A stretch of 34,647 nucleotides of DNA from Methylococcales bacterium (lineage in GTDB: Bacteria > Pseudomonadota > Gammaproteobacteria > Methylococcales > Methylomonadaceae), in the NCBI GenBank assembly GCA_030654015.1, contig JAURYI010000100.1, positions 1 to 34,647 of the forward strand. Reading direction: 5' to 3'. The notes under the pieces are model-generated. The model made no database searches. It was given only the letters and a program-made list of their open reading frames with translations, and was not told the DNA's origin. Of this stretch, positions 1 to 7,942 are shown piece after piece; within the stretch, counting starts at the first letter, position 1; every line of letters starts with the position of its first letter. The position numbers and the translations under genes are program-made.

Positions 1-5
1 GAAAA

Positions 6-64
6 GGTAGGCGCGAATTTATTCGCGTCGTACACGGGAAAGCGCGAATAAATTCGCGCCTACC
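6..64. repeat. Perfect 22-bp inverted repeat (stem-loop)
   Basis: Positions 6-27 and 43-64 are exact reverse complements (arm begins GGTAGGCGCGAATTTATTCG) separated by 15 nt. The element lies downstream of the leftward eptA stop and could fold into a long hairpin in that transcript. There is no U-tract, so it looks more like a dispersed palindromic repeat than a classical terminator. Confidence 0.85.
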
Positions 65-91
65 TCAGTCAATTACAAGGCTTTTTCAGCT

Positions 92-112
92 TAACTTAAT
101 GGTAGTGACGCA
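92..112. repeat. 21-bp dispersed repeat, copy 1
   Basis: The 21 bases starting TAACTTAATGGTAGTGACGC recur identically at 28921-28941, followed in both places by a similar GCGT-containing segment. It is part of the intergenic repeat load of this genome. No gene is visible in 1-212. Confidence 0.75.
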
Positions 113-147
113 GCGCGTGTGAACGAGAAACAGTTAAGTATCGTTAC

Positions 148-195
148 AAGATGGTGGAAACGAGAAAACCGCGTCGCGGTGAAATGATTGTAGCT
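148..195. repeat. Diverged REP-like unit
   Basis: The segment with ATGGTGGAAACGAGAAAACC, a GC-rich palindromic centre (ACCGCGTCGCGGT) and GTGAAATGATTGTAGC matches the architecture of the REP-like units flanking the TnpA gene at 30178-30639 (there GAAAACCAGCCCCGTAGGGG then TGAAATGTTTGTAGC). It appears to be a distant solo copy of the same family. Confidence 0.6.
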
Positions 196-212
196 AAATG
201 TTGGTAGCCGCA

Positions 213-1847
213 TCAATGCCGACAACGGTTAAATATATCCAGTTCCGCATCATAATCGCCCGTCTGTATATCCAGCATTCCCAATACCGAATGAAATAAA
301 TTATCGTGCGAATAGGCTTCGGTACGGTGTTCTTTCAGGCACTCGGTATCAATATTAAAATGGTCGGCAAATTCAGGCGATAACCAGAGGATGAAGGGGA
401 TGTCGATTTGTTCATCGGGGGCGATTTTATACGGCAGACCGTGTAAATAAATGCCGTTTTCGCCTAAGGATTCTCCATGATCTGACATATACAACAACGC
501 GGTAGCGTAACGAGCGGCATTTTTTTGCAGAAAACTAATAACCTGATTCAGGAAATAATCGGTGTATAAGATACTGTTATCGTAGGCGTTGATAATCTGT
601 TCACGCGGACAATCCTGTACTTGATTACTGGTGCATTCAGGCATGAATTTTTTAAAGGCTTCTGGATGACGCAGATAATACGCAGGGCCATGATTGCCTT
701 TTTGATGTAGCACGATAACGCCGTCATTATTGAAGCGGTCGATTTTTTCTTGTAAGCCCTGCAACAGCACTTCATCAAAACATTCTTTATCATTGCAGAA
801 TTCAGCAATGGTCAGTTTTTCCATGTTGTCAGTCGGCACGCGCTCACACACGCCTTTACACCCCGAGTTATTATCACGCCATAAGACGTTGATACCCGCA
901 TGAATCAGTACGTCCAACAGATTTTCATAATGCTTGGCTTTGCTGTCGCTGTAATCACTGCGTCCGAAATCAGAGAACATACACGGCACCGATTCATCGG
1001 TTGCCGTGCCGCAGGTATGGGTATCAGGGAAGTTGATAACAGCTTGTTTGCTCAACAGCGGATTGGTATCGCGTTCATAACCGTTAAGGGAGAAGTTTTG
1101 AGCGCGGGCGGTTTCACCGACCACAATGACCACAATGGCTTTTTTACCGCGTGTTTTCCATGTGCTGAGTTGTTGCGCGTCTTTGCCGATAGGCATCAGG
1201 GTAATAATTTCAGGATGTAAGGCGCGGTTGACGTATTTGCCTAAGGCGTAAATCGGGTAATTAGGATTGATGAGGTAACGCAAGGCGCGGTTGTTTCGGT
1301 CAATCAGCGAGAAATTTTTGTAGTGCTGAAAAACAACGCCGCTCAGTACCATGCTGATAAGCACTATCATCGTTAAGCGAACGCCCAATTCTTTAAAAAA
1401 CGAGTGATATTGGATGTCGATGCGATACAGACACACAGCGGGTAATACACCGACCAGAATAACATGGCGCACTAAACCGAAACTCAATAGTTCAGTGGCT
1501 TCGCGCGTATCGGTTTCCACGATGTTTTGTATCATCGACACATCGACAATCACGCCGTAACTGTCCATAAAAAAGCTGATGACTGAGGCAATCAGCAGTA
1601 TGACGGTAACAATCGGTTTAAAGACATATTTACCTGCAAAAAACGACAGCAGTAAACTGAACAAGGCAAGCAGGGAGATAAATACTGCGATTTTAAAATC
1701 ATTGCCCGCTAAACCTGAGCTATCGACTACTTTAAAAACGGCGGTTAAAAACGCCTGATTATCAAAGACAGTCAGAAATAAAGCGGTGAGAAAAATAACC
1801 GAACTGAGGCGAAGTTTTGGCGACAGCCAGTGTGCGTAGGCGGGCAT
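213..1847 (-). CDS. eptA: Lipid A phosphoethanolamine transferase (EptA family)
   Basis: Inner-membrane enzyme of the EptA/MCR family, which transfers phosphoethanolamine from phosphatidylethanolamine to lipid A at the periplasmic face. At 544 aa it has the usual family length. The N-terminal part (about residues 15-175) holds five hydrophobic segments, followed by the periplasmic sulfatase-fold domain. Visible zinc and catalytic residues are E245 in VVGETARAQ, the nucleophile T283 in CGTATDESVPCMFS, H386 in KGNHGP, D456-H457 in MSDHGES and H469 in YLHG. Several cysteines suggest the disulfides typical of the family. It is last in a leftward run behind a PepSY-like protein and a membrane protein. 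The ATG has no Shine-Dalgarno in front of it; a C7 tract sits there instead (see findings). The known family role is cationic-peptide resistance; which lipid is modified here is inferred. Confidence 0.93.
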   Translation of the reverse strand: MPAYAHWLSPKLRLSSVIFLTALFLTVFDNQAFLTAVFKVVDSSGLAGNDFKIAVFISLLALFSLLLSFFAGKYVFKPIVTVILLIASVISFFMDSYGVIVDVSMIQNIVETDTREATELLSFGLVRHVILVGVLPAVCLYRIDIQYHSFFKELGVRLTMIVLISMVLSGVVFQHYKNFSLIDRNNRALRYLINPNYPIYALGKYVNRALHPEIITLMPIGKDAQQLSTWKTRGKKAIVVIVVGETARAQNFSLNGYERDTNPLLSKQAVINFPDTHTCGTATDESVPCMFSDFGRSDYSDSKAKHYENLLDVLIHAGINVLWRDNNSGCKGVCERVPTDNMEKLTIAEFCNDKECFDEVLLQGLQEKIDRFNNDGVIVLHQKGNHGPAYYLRHPEAFKKFMPECTSNQVQDCPREQIINAYDNSILYTDYFLNQVISFLQKNAARYATALLYMSDHGESLGENGIYLHGLPYKIAPDEQIDIPFILWLSPEFADHFNIDTECLKEHRTEAYSHDNLFHSVLGMLDIQTGDYDAELDIFNRCRH

Positions 1848-1925
1848 GATGATTATTCAGGGGGGGACAAAAGCGGGTGCTGAAAATGCAGACGTTGTGG
1901 CGGTAACGTCTGCATGACGAGTTAA

Positions 1926-2411
1926 TTACTCTTCTTTTTGGGTGATGTTGCCGTTACGATCCAGCGCAATATGCCACAGTGTGCCTGACGCATTGACGAT
2001 CAGATCAAATTCTTCACCCGCGCCATTCGGATTGACCACTAAAATGGCTTCTTTAATATCGTAGTCGTTAAACGTGGCTTTCAGATTTTCATAGCTGGCA
2101 GGCGGCATTTCAACTGAGGTTTTTGCGGTATCAATATCATCACCGTTGACATAAAAATGACCGTTGACACGATAGTAGACAATTTTTCTGGCATCGGCTT
2201 CTTTGGCTTCTTTAAAGGCAATCAGGTACAGATCCTGACCGAAATGTTTTTTTGCTTCGGCGGTGACGCTGACAGCGGCAGGAAATTTTTTGTTAAAAGC
2301 CGCCTGTACTTTTTCAGGAAGGGCATCTTGAGCTATCAGAGCGCCTGCGAAAACGGACACTGAACATAAGGTGAGAACAGCACCGATGAGAGTTGGAAAA
2401 TAGTTACGCAT
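1926..2411 (-). CDS. PepSY-like periplasmic protein
   Basis: Small secreted protein of 161 aa. Residues 1-22 form a signal peptide (positive MRN start, hydrophobic core, cleavage after VFA-G). The mature part reads as two PepSY/BLIP-like repeats: LPEKVQAAFNKKFP followed by a strand-rich segment with YYRVNGHFYVNG, then a second repeat, YENLKATFNDYDIKEA, with DLIVNASGTLWHI. Such domains are usually periplasmic and often bind or inhibit envelope proteins; the partner is unknown. The start has modest support. The gene lies 57 bp after the membrane-protein gene and 78 bp before eptA on the same strand, so co-transcription and a role in envelope sensing or eptA modulation are plausible inferences. 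Confidence 0.65.
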   Translation of the reverse strand: MRNYFPTLIGAVLTLCSVSVFAGALIAQDALPEKVQAAFNKKFPAAVSVTAEAKKHFGQDLYLIAFKEAKEADARKIVYYRVNGHFYVNGDDIDTAKTSVEMPPASYENLKATFNDYDIKEAILVVNPNGAGEEFDLIVNASGTLWHIALDRNGNITQKEE

Positions 2412-2468
2412 GAACTTGGTTACCTGTAAAAAGGGTTAATTAAAAAGTGGGGCTGTTTACGCCGCCTG

Positions 2469-3026
2469 TTACATATCCATAAACAACATGGGAATACCAT
2501 AAGTTAAAATAAAATAGCTGAACGCCAGCGTAAGGCTGAGACTCATTTTAAACTGAAATGCCTGCCGCAAAATATAAGCGACGATGGCAAGATACCAGCC
2601 GACCAATAATACCGCTATACCAATAGATAAGTGTTCTGCGTATTCATAATGCTTCATGACCAGAAAAAAATACAGCCCCTCGGTCGCCGTCGCCAGTACC
2701 ATAATGAAGTTTTCGCAGATAAAAATAGCAATAAACAGTTGTTGAAAATACTGCCATTTTTTGATGACTAGCAACAGAGTGGTGATGGAGGAAAATGCCA
2801 TCAACGTGCGTAATAATACTTCCAGTATACCCTCAACATCGGCAATCAGAAATTCAACAATCATGCCCAAAACCAGATAAAACCCCACGGTTTTCCACAT
2901 AAAGGATTTTGACGGATGTAAGTCGGCGGGATTGTTGCGAAACCAGCACAACGCGAGATAATCTATTAATAACGACATAGCAAACAAGGATAGAGTTAAG
3001 GAACTACCATTAGTGTTAATGGTCAT
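2469..3026 (-). CDS. Uncharacterised multi-pass membrane protein
   Basis: A 185-aa protein with about five hydrophobic segments: residues 10-28, 48-66, 72-90, 95-118 and 130-155, with a further C-terminal segment around 163-182. The layout is reminiscent of YIP1-type small membrane proteins, but no catalytic motif is seen and no function is claimed. It is the first gene of a leftward three-gene run (this gene, PepSY-like, eptA) and starts with ATG facing the 325-bp divergent intergenic region. The translation has few charged residues outside loops and no Cys pairs. Confidence 0.6.
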   Translation of the reverse strand: MTINTNGSSLTLSLFAMSLLIDYLALCWFRNNPADLHPSKSFMWKTVGFYLVLGMIVEFLIADVEGILEVLLRTLMAFSSITTLLLVIKKWQYFQQLFIAIFICENFIMVLATATEGLYFFLVMKHYEYAEHLSIGIAVLLVGWYLAIVAYILRQAFQFKMSLSLTLAFSYFILTYGIPMLFMDM

Positions 3027-3092
3027 TTGTTACACAGAGCGCGTATCTTACCTGTCCTCGCTTAACTTTCCAACTTTTACAAATAGCTTTAC

Positions 3093-3123
3093 TTTTTATG
3101 GTTGTGTCAAAGTATTGTCAAAG
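3093..3123 (-). promoter_or_regulatory. Candidate promoter/operator with TGTCAAAG direct repeat
   Basis: In the 325-bp divergent gap before the eptA cluster, the + strand carries TGTCAAAG twice (3105-3112 and 3116-3123), 11 bp apart. On the minus strand this gives TTGACA (3121-3116), 17 bp, then TAAAAA (3098-3093), a plausible sigma-70 promoter reading towards 3026. The second TTGACA is one helical turn away. The rest of 3027-3352 shows an isolated TTGACA at 3162-3167 but no convincing -10 paired with it. Confidence 0.35.
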
Positions 3124-3352
3124 GCGTGTAAAGGTTGAGACTGTTGTCTTCTCGATCACTATTGACAGTTAATCATTTCATCAGAGTAGAGTGTATTGTA
3201 TGCGCCCATAATGTGCCTGAATGCACACGACTGTGAGACTTTTGGCGGGGCAATGACACCCTTTTTATGTGTTATAGCGTACAGATGCCACGAAGTATTG
3301 CTGATAGATTGATCAGACCGAATAATCTGTTCAATAACAATTGGAGTACATC

Positions 3353-3895
3353 ATGAATGCAAAAGAATTCATTAAAGTCTGGGACTTGCCATTGCGCATT
3401 TTTCATTGGCTACTGGTAGCGGCATTTTTTATTGCCTACTTCACCGAAGATGACTTATTGACTGTCCATGTGTGGGCAGGGTATGCGGTCGGCTGCTTGC
3501 TGGTATTTAGAGTGGTATGGGGTTTCATTGGCAATGAATATGCTCGATTTGCTAATTTCTTATGCAGCCCAGCGACCTCTATCGCCTATCTTAAAGACTT
3601 AATCAACGGTAAGGCAAAACACTATACTGGTTACAATCCAGCACAGGCGGCAATAATAGTGCTGTTACTGCTTAGTTTATTGATGACGGTTGCGACAGGT
3701 TCGGCAGTGTATGGTGCAGATAAAGGCGCGGGGCCTTTAGCTTTTATGCTGGGCAGTTATGAGCATCTCTGGGAAATAGCGCATGAATTGTTTGCCAAAT
3801 TTGCACTGATGGTAGTCGGTGTTCATATTATCTATGTGGCAATAGAAAGTGTTATGCGCCATAAAAAATCCAGCGACAGCGATGTTTCATCGTAA
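3353..3895 (+). CDS. Cytochrome b561-type di-haem membrane protein
   Basis: Bacterial cytochrome b561 / Ni-Fe-hydrogenase b-subunit-like protein of 180 aa. The N-terminal KVWDLPLRIFHWLLV is the hallmark start of this family (the HW histidine ligates haem), followed by VHVWAGY in helix 2, with further histidines in HLWEIAHE and GVHIIYV. There are four transmembrane helices (about 12-30, 36-57, 93-114, 140-163). It probably carries electrons between the quinone pool or a periplasmic donor and a partner. The start at 3353 is chosen over a TTG 12 nt upstream because GGAG (3343-3346) lies 6 nt before this ATG. The metal-transport ATPase gene follows 18 bp later, so the two are probably co-transcribed; the functional link is unclear. 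Confidence 0.85.
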   Translation: MNAKEFIKVWDLPLRIFHWLLVAAFFIAYFTEDDLLTVHVWAGYAVGCLLVFRVVWGFIGNEYARFANFLCSPATSIAYLKDLINGKAKHYTGYNPAQAAIIVLLLLSLLMTVATGSAVYGADKGAGPLAFMLGSYEHLWEIAHELFAKFALMVVGVHIIYVAIESVMRHKKSSDSDVSS

Positions 3896-3913
3896 TAAAA
3901 GAAACCTTAATAT

Positions 3914-5848
3914 ATGACAACCAAAGCTGAGTTAAAAATAGAAAACAGCATCGCCCTGTTAAGTCTATTGGGCATCACCACCTATCTAGTATTGCGCTAT
4001 TGGCTGGATACAGGTCACGAGATTTACTACTGGTCATTGAATAGCGCGTTAAGCACCGCAATAGAAACCCTCTGGCAAGGACAAGGCACTATTTCCCTGC
4101 AACAAGTGCAACTGCCCTTAATAGCGGTGTTAGTATTGGGCGGTGTGCCGCTGCTTTATCAGCTGTTAGTCAAGCTAATACGCGGCGATTTTGGTGCGGA
4201 TTTACTGGCAGGTTTATCCATAGTCACCGCCATCTGTTTGCATGAATACCTAGCGGGCAGTTTAGTGGTATTAATGCTCTCAGGCGGCGCGGCATTAGAA
4301 ACTTACGCCATACGCAAAGCCTCCTCCGTGCTGGAAGCCTTATCCAAACGTATGCCCTCGGTCGCACATCGCAAAGAAGGCGATAAACTCATCGACATCA
4401 GCACCGATAAGGTCAACATCGGCGACAGCTTATTGATTTTGCCGCATGAACTTTGTCCTGTGGATGGTACAGTGTTAGAAGGTTCAAGCACCATGGATGA
4501 ATCGTATCTCACAGGTGAGCCGTATTTAATGTCCAAAACCAGCGGTTCTACCGTGATGTCGGGTGCGGTCAATGGCGACAACGCCTTAACCATCCGCGCC
4601 GATAAACAGGCGATTGATTCACGCTATGCCAAAATCATGGAAGTGATGAAAGCATCGGAACAAAACCGCCCCAATCTACGCCGCTTAGGCGATCAACTAG
4701 GCGCGTGGTACACACCGATAGCGGTTATTATTGCACTGTTGGCGTGGTTTATCAGCGGCGATGTCATTCGTTTTCTGGCAGTGTTAGTCATTGCCACACC
4801 TTGCCCGTTACTGATTGGTATTCCCGTCACCATCATCAGCTCCATTTCACTGGCAGCACGGCGGGAAATTATCATCAAAAACCCCGCCATTTTAGAAACC
4901 ATCGGCACTTGTCGCACCGCGATTTTTGATAAAACGGGGACACTGACGTATGGTCGCCCTAATCTAATCGCCTTGATTCCCAGTACAACGCACAATGAAT
5001 CAGAAGTATTGGCACTGATTGCCAGTTTAGAACGCTACTCCAAACACCCGCTATCCAGTGCCATCGTTAAAGCAGGTGAAAAAGCCAATCTAGCCTTATT
5101 GCCTGTCAGTCATATCACCGAATTATCAGGCGAGGGTCTAAAAGGCGTAGTCGCCGATAAACACATTCAAATAACTAGCCGCAAATTTTTTGAAGCTAAT
5201 CATGCCGATAACATAGAACAATTACCCGAAACCAGCGGCGGTTTGGAATGCGTGGTATTGGTTGATGACAGTTACGCGGCAACCCTGCAATTTCGAGACG
5301 AAGTGCGCACCGACAGCTCTTCATTCATCAACCACCTGCAACCCAATCACCTGTTTGATAAAGTCATGCTAGTGTCAGGCGACCGAGAATCCGAAGTACG
5401 CTATCTGGCGGAAAAAGTCGGCATAAAACACGTTTTTTTCAGCCAAAGCCCAGAACAAAAACTCGCATTAGTGCGTGAAGAAACTAAAAAAGCCAAAACC
5501 GTCTTTCTAGGCGACGGCATCAACGATGCCCCCGCCTTAACCGCCGCCACCATCGGTATCGCCTTCGGACAAAACAGCGACATCACAGGCGAAGCCGCAG
5601 ATGCCGTCATCATGGACAGCTCATTATTAAAAGTAGACGAACTGCTCCACATCGGCGAACGGATGCGTAAAATCGCCCTGCAAAGCGCGATAGGCGGTAT
5701 GATTTTAAGCGTCATCGGCATGGGGTTTGCTGGATTAGGTTATCTATCACCCGTAGCAGGTGCAATAGCGCAAGAACTGATTGATGTACTGGCAGTGTTG
5801 AATGCCTTAAGAGCGGCGATACCGCCTAACAGCTTGTCGGATTTTTGA
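3914..5848 (+). CDS. Heavy-metal P1B-type ATPase
   Basis: P-type ATPase of 644 aa that exports or imports a transition metal. In order it shows hydrophobic helices at about 13-32, 66-88 and 95-128, the actuator TGE at 200-202, the metal-site motif TPCP at 295-298, phosphorylation site D339-KTGT, the P1B-specific HP dipeptide at 378-379 (SKHPLSS), and the hinge GDGINDAP at 533-540, with final helices at 592-635. There is no N-terminal CxxC metal-binding domain. The intramembrane motif is TPC rather than the CPC of Cu pumps or the SPC of Co/Fe pumps, so the substrate cannot be assigned. It follows the cytochrome b561 gene closely on the same strand. Family assignment is secure; the metal is not. 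Confidence 0.92.
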   Translation: MTTKAELKIENSIALLSLLGITTYLVLRYWLDTGHEIYYWSLNSALSTAIETLWQGQGTISLQQVQLPLIAVLVLGGVPLLYQLLVKLIRGDFGADLLAGLSIVTAICLHEYLAGSLVVLMLSGGAALETYAIRKASSVLEALSKRMPSVAHRKEGDKLIDISTDKVNIGDSLLILPHELCPVDGTVLEGSSTMDESYLTGEPYLMSKTSGSTVMSGAVNGDNALTIRADKQAIDSRYAKIMEVMKASEQNRPNLRRLGDQLGAWYTPIAVIIALLAWFISGDVIRFLAVLVIATPCPLLIGIPVTIISSISLAARREIIIKNPAILETIGTCRTAIFDKTGTLTYGRPNLIALIPSTTHNESEVLALIASLERYSKHPLSSAIVKAGEKANLALLPVSHITELSGEGLKGVVADKHIQITSRKFFEANHADNIEQLPETSGGLECVVLVDDSYAATLQFRDEVRTDSSSFINHLQPNHLFDKVMLVSGDRESEVRYLAEKVGIKHVFFSQSPEQKLALVREETKKAKTVFLGDGINDAPALTAATIGIAFGQNSDITGEAADAVIMDSSLLKVDELLHIGERMRKIALQSAIGGMILSVIGMGFAGLGYLSPVAGAIAQELIDVLAVLNALRAAIPPNSLSDF

Positions 5849-5860
5849 ATGCTAAGGTAG

Positions 5861-5885
5861 GTTGGGGTGAGGCACGAACCCCAAC
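5861..5885. repeat. Hairpin repeat after the ATPase gene
   Basis: GTTGGGGT (5861-5868) pairs with ACCCCAAC (5878-5885) around a 9-nt loop. It sits between convergent genes (ATPase and the leftward antitoxin-like gene) and could slow transcription from the left, but there is no T-run; it looks like a dispersed palindrome. Confidence 0.6.
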
Positions 5886-5887
5886 AT

Positions 5888-6103
5888 TTACGCTAATTGC
5901 CGCTTGACCTCATCAAAGCTAACTACCGTATCCTCACCACGCTTCAATTCATCCATAGCGGCATCACCCAGTGCCGCATCATGTAAATCTTCCAAATAAC
6001 CGAAAATTACCTCATTGATAAGCTGTTCAACAGGCGTATGACGTTGAGATGCAAGTTGATGGAGTTCAGTTTCAACTTCCTGACTTAAATTAATGGTTAG
6101 CAT
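5888..6103 (-). CDS. Antitoxin-like small protein (orphan)
   Basis: A 71-aa protein starting MLTINLSQEVETELHQLA, a strand followed by helices as in ribbon-helix-helix antitoxins, then an acidic C-terminus (EDLHDAALGDAAMDELKRGEDTVVSFDEVKRQL) of the kind that wraps a RelE/ParE toxin. The start at 6103 is preferred because the conserved-looking domain begins there; the frame stays open to an ATG at 6202 that overlaps the end of the XRE gene, which would give 104 aa. No toxin gene follows (the ATPase converges), so it is an orphan. The family call is moderate and rests on composition. Confidence 0.6.
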   Translation of the reverse strand: MLTINLSQEVETELHQLASQRHTPVEQLINEVIFGYLEDLHDAALGDAAMDELKRGEDTVVSFDEVKRQLA

Positions 6104-6194
6104 AAGAATTATTCTGCGTGTTTTGTGGATAGGCTGTTGAATATGTTTTTGAGCGTTAAAGTAGCCATAGTGAACTCTCGTGGCGGTGTTGATG

Positions 6195-6584
6195 CTAGGC
6201 AACTTCCTTTTTCATCAACGCTATAACTTCTTTTAATAACTCGATTTCTCTGTCTTTTGTGCCGTTCAATAACTGTTGTTTTTCAAGCTCAGATTTGAGC
6301 TGTAGATAATCAAGAGACTGTGAGCCAGTAACGTGATAATTTTGGGTGTTCTTATTTTTTGTACCACTTTGATTGAATACCGCTTTTTCATCCAAGCCCA
6401 GCAACTCAGATAATTTTATTTCAAACAACTCCGCAATCTGTTCCAATCTCGATAAATTAACATCCGTTTCACCCCGTTCAATACTGCCATAACCATTCTG
6501 CGACATCTTCAATTTATCAGCCACTTCTTCCTGCGTCCACCCTTTCGCCTGTCTCAAAAAACGTATTTTTTCGTGCGCTGGCAT
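6195..6584 (-). CDS. XRE-family helix-turn-helix regulator with C-terminal coiled coil
   Basis: A 129-aa DNA-binding protein. Residues 4-63 form a Cro/CI-type HTH (KIRFLRQAKGWTQEEVADKLKMSQNGYGSIERGET, then LEQIAELFEIKLSELL). A polar linker follows, and residues 92-128 (LQLKSELEKQQLLNGTKDREIELLKEVIALMKK) have a heptad pattern for a dimerising coiled coil. It is transcribed divergently from the unknown gene at 6695 across a 110-bp AT-rich gap, the usual place for its operator, and lies upstream of the small antitoxin-like gene on the same strand. Target genes are inferred from that arrangement only. Confidence 0.85.
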   Translation of the reverse strand: MPAHEKIRFLRQAKGWTQEEVADKLKMSQNGYGSIERGETDVNLSRLEQIAELFEIKLSELLGLDEKAVFNQSGTKNKNTQNYHVTGSQSLDYLQLKSELEKQQLLNGTKDREIELLKEVIALMKKEVA

Positions 6585-6625
6585 AAATGTACAGTCCTGT
6601 GGTTAAAATAACAATTATGGGTTGA

Positions 6626-6654
6626 TTGTAGCAAAATTAGTCATGATTTAGTAT
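6626..6654 (+). promoter_or_regulatory. Candidate promoter for the 6695 gene
   Basis: TTGTAG at 6626-6631, a 17-bp spacer and TAGTAT at 6649-6654 make a weak sigma-70 match 40 bp before the ATG at 6695, inside the XRE-gene divergent gap where autoregulation would be expected. Confidence 0.35.
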
Positions 6655-6694
6655 ATCATCTCTATTTTTCTTATTTAACGAGATAGTTGTAAAA

Positions 6695-7330
6695 ATGTAC
6701 ACATTGGTAAATAACAATATTGATACGCTCCTGAGAGAAATCAACAGAAAATCTCATGTTCTTCCATATATTGAGCTTTCCAATTCATTCAGGCAAGGTG
6801 ATTATCAAACTAATGCTTTTCAAAAACAGTATCGGGATTTTTACCAATTGAATGCCGCTAGACTTTCGGATGATTTCTGTTCAGCTTATTTCGAGTTACT
6901 CAACAGAGGCAACAGAGAAACAAGTATTGAAGAGATTATAAACTCTTTGTATGAGATACAAAGCAACGCAAAAGGTATTCATGCAGTTCATTTTTCATTT
7001 GCCACAAAATTAATCCACACTTTAGATAACAATTTGCCAATTTATGATCGAATGGTTGCTACCTTCTACTTTTTGCCAGACATAAAGCAAAATTGGACTA
7101 AAGAAAAGAAGATTGAAGTCTATCTCAATAGTTATAAATTTTTAAAAAGCGAGTATGAGCGAGTAATTGATAACAATTTGTTAGAAATATCAATTGATAA
7201 ATTTCGTAAAAAGTTCGACGTAGATGATAAGCAGTATTCCAATTGTAAAGTTATTGACACTCTGATTTGGCGTTATACCGCACTGTTAAAGTCTGGTGCT
7301 ATATGTAATAGACATATTCAATACCGCTAA
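6695..7330 (+). CDS. Uncharacterised protein, AT-rich accessory gene
   Basis: Not recognised. It is a soluble, mostly helical protein of 211 aa with no signal peptide or membrane segment. The central stretch (roughly residues 94-128, containing HAVHFSFATKLIHTLDNNLP and IYDRMVA) is a pattern I associate with uncharacterised bacterial proteins, where a helix-turn segment is followed by a conserved IYD; I cannot name a domain. Codon use is strongly A/T-rich compared with the flanking ATPase and cobalamin genes, and it sits opposite an XRE regulator, so it may be acquired cargo such as a defence or stress gene. A weak SD (CGAGAT) precedes the ATG. Confidence 0.6.
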   Translation: MYTLVNNNIDTLLREINRKSHVLPYIELSNSFRQGDYQTNAFQKQYRDFYQLNAARLSDDFCSAYFELLNRGNRETSIEEIINSLYEIQSNAKGIHAVHFSFATKLIHTLDNNLPIYDRMVATFYFLPDIKQNWTKEKKIEVYLNSYKFLKSEYERVIDNNLLEISIDKFRKKFDVDDKQYSNCKVIDTLIWRYTALLKSGAICNRHIQYR

Positions 7331-7352
7331 AGCAAATATCCTGTAAATAATC

Positions 7353-7420
7353 GAGACCGAAGTAAGTTAAATGCTTAATAAAATTCTTAACTGGATGGTA
7401 ATTTATTAATTTTCGGTCTC
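7353..7420. repeat. Inverted repeat in intergenic gap
   Basis: GAGACCGAA (7353-7361) is the exact reverse complement of TTCGGTCTC (7412-7420), with a nested AGTTAA/TTAACT pair inside (7365-7370, 7387-7392). The spacer is AT-rich. It lies downstream of the unknown 211-aa gene; it may be a degenerate mobile-element or terminator-like structure. Confidence 0.5.
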
Positions 7421-7477
7421 TCTCTGGTCTTACTCAGTTGGTTTTGAGTTGGGCTGATCAATCTTAGGTAATAAAAA

Positions 7478-7717
7478 ATGAAAATAATTCAATGCGCGAA
7501 ATGTAGACAGTTTGGTACTTTTGCTAACGAAAATTGGGCTTCCACTTGTGATAATTGTGGATCACAAAGAAAAATAATATACGGTAAGAAACAAATTTTT
7601 GTTGCTACTTGTATTGTAGTTGCTATTGTTATTGGAGCTGTTGCTGTCCAATATCAAAAACCTCCGTCAGAGCGTAATTGGGGACCATTGAATGGGCTTG
7701 GGTATCTCAATAAATAA
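7478..7717 (+). CDS. Small zinc-ribbon membrane protein
   Basis: A 79-aa protein. The N-terminal CAKC (residues 6-9) and CDNCG (24-28) make a rubredoxin-like zinc ribbon. Residues 43-61 (IFVATCIVVAIVIGAVAVQY) form one transmembrane helix and are followed by a short polar tail. Topology and partner are unknown. The gene is AT-rich like its upstream neighbour and stands alone between repeat structures. It is a plausible real gene because the zinc ligands and the helix are both intact; no function is claimed. Confidence 0.55.
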   Translation: MKIIQCAKCRQFGTFANENWASTCDNCGSQRKIIYGKKQIFVATCIVVAIVIGAVAVQYQKPPSERNWGPLNGLGYLNK

Positions 7718-7746
7718 TTTAAACGCTTGCTGATGGTAACCCGTAA

Positions 7747-7821
7747 GGTGGAATAGCTTGCGTATTCCGCCGTTATGTTTATCGTTATCATGCGGCGCAA
7801 TACGGCAAGCCTATTGCACCC
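7747..7821. repeat. Double-hairpin intergenic repeat
   Basis: Two consecutive stem-loops: GGTGGAATA...TATTCCGCC (7747-7771) and GGCGCAATA...TATTGCACC (7794-7820), each with one wobble pair. The repeat abuts and overlaps the truncated toxin gene, whose last codons and stop lie within it. Confidence 0.75.
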
Positions 7822-7942
7822 TACGCGCTTCACCTGCTAATAACTTTAAAGCAACCGCTTTAAACTTGTTCATGTCCTTGCCGCGTTTTTGCATACGCTT
7901 TACATCTTTTTCAAAACGATTTAAATAAACAGCTTGAGCCAT
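7811..7942 (-). pseudogene. Truncated YafQ/RelE-family toxin remnant
   Basis: A 43-codon frame that begins MAQAVYLNRFEKDVKRMQKR and continues GKDMNKFKAVALKLLAGEA. This matches the N-terminus of YafQ-type mRNA interferases (the F-K/E-KDxKR and GKDxxK pattern), which normally run to about 90 aa. The frame ends in RRVQ and a stop that belong to the palindromic repeat at 7747-7821, so the catalytic C-terminal half (with the essential histidines) is missing. Its ATG overlaps the antitoxin stop as TAATG, the usual coupled arrangement. The loss is probably due to repeat insertion or deletion. Confidence 0.75.

Noticed and set aside
900-1220. 106-codon + strand frame inside eptA
   Set aside because: Antisense to a clear eptA coding region with intact catalytic residues; no independent support.
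7353-7420. Rho-independent terminator for the 6695 gene
   Set aside because: The 9-bp arms are 50 nt apart with no T-run, so a terminator role is not supported; kept only as an inverted repeat.
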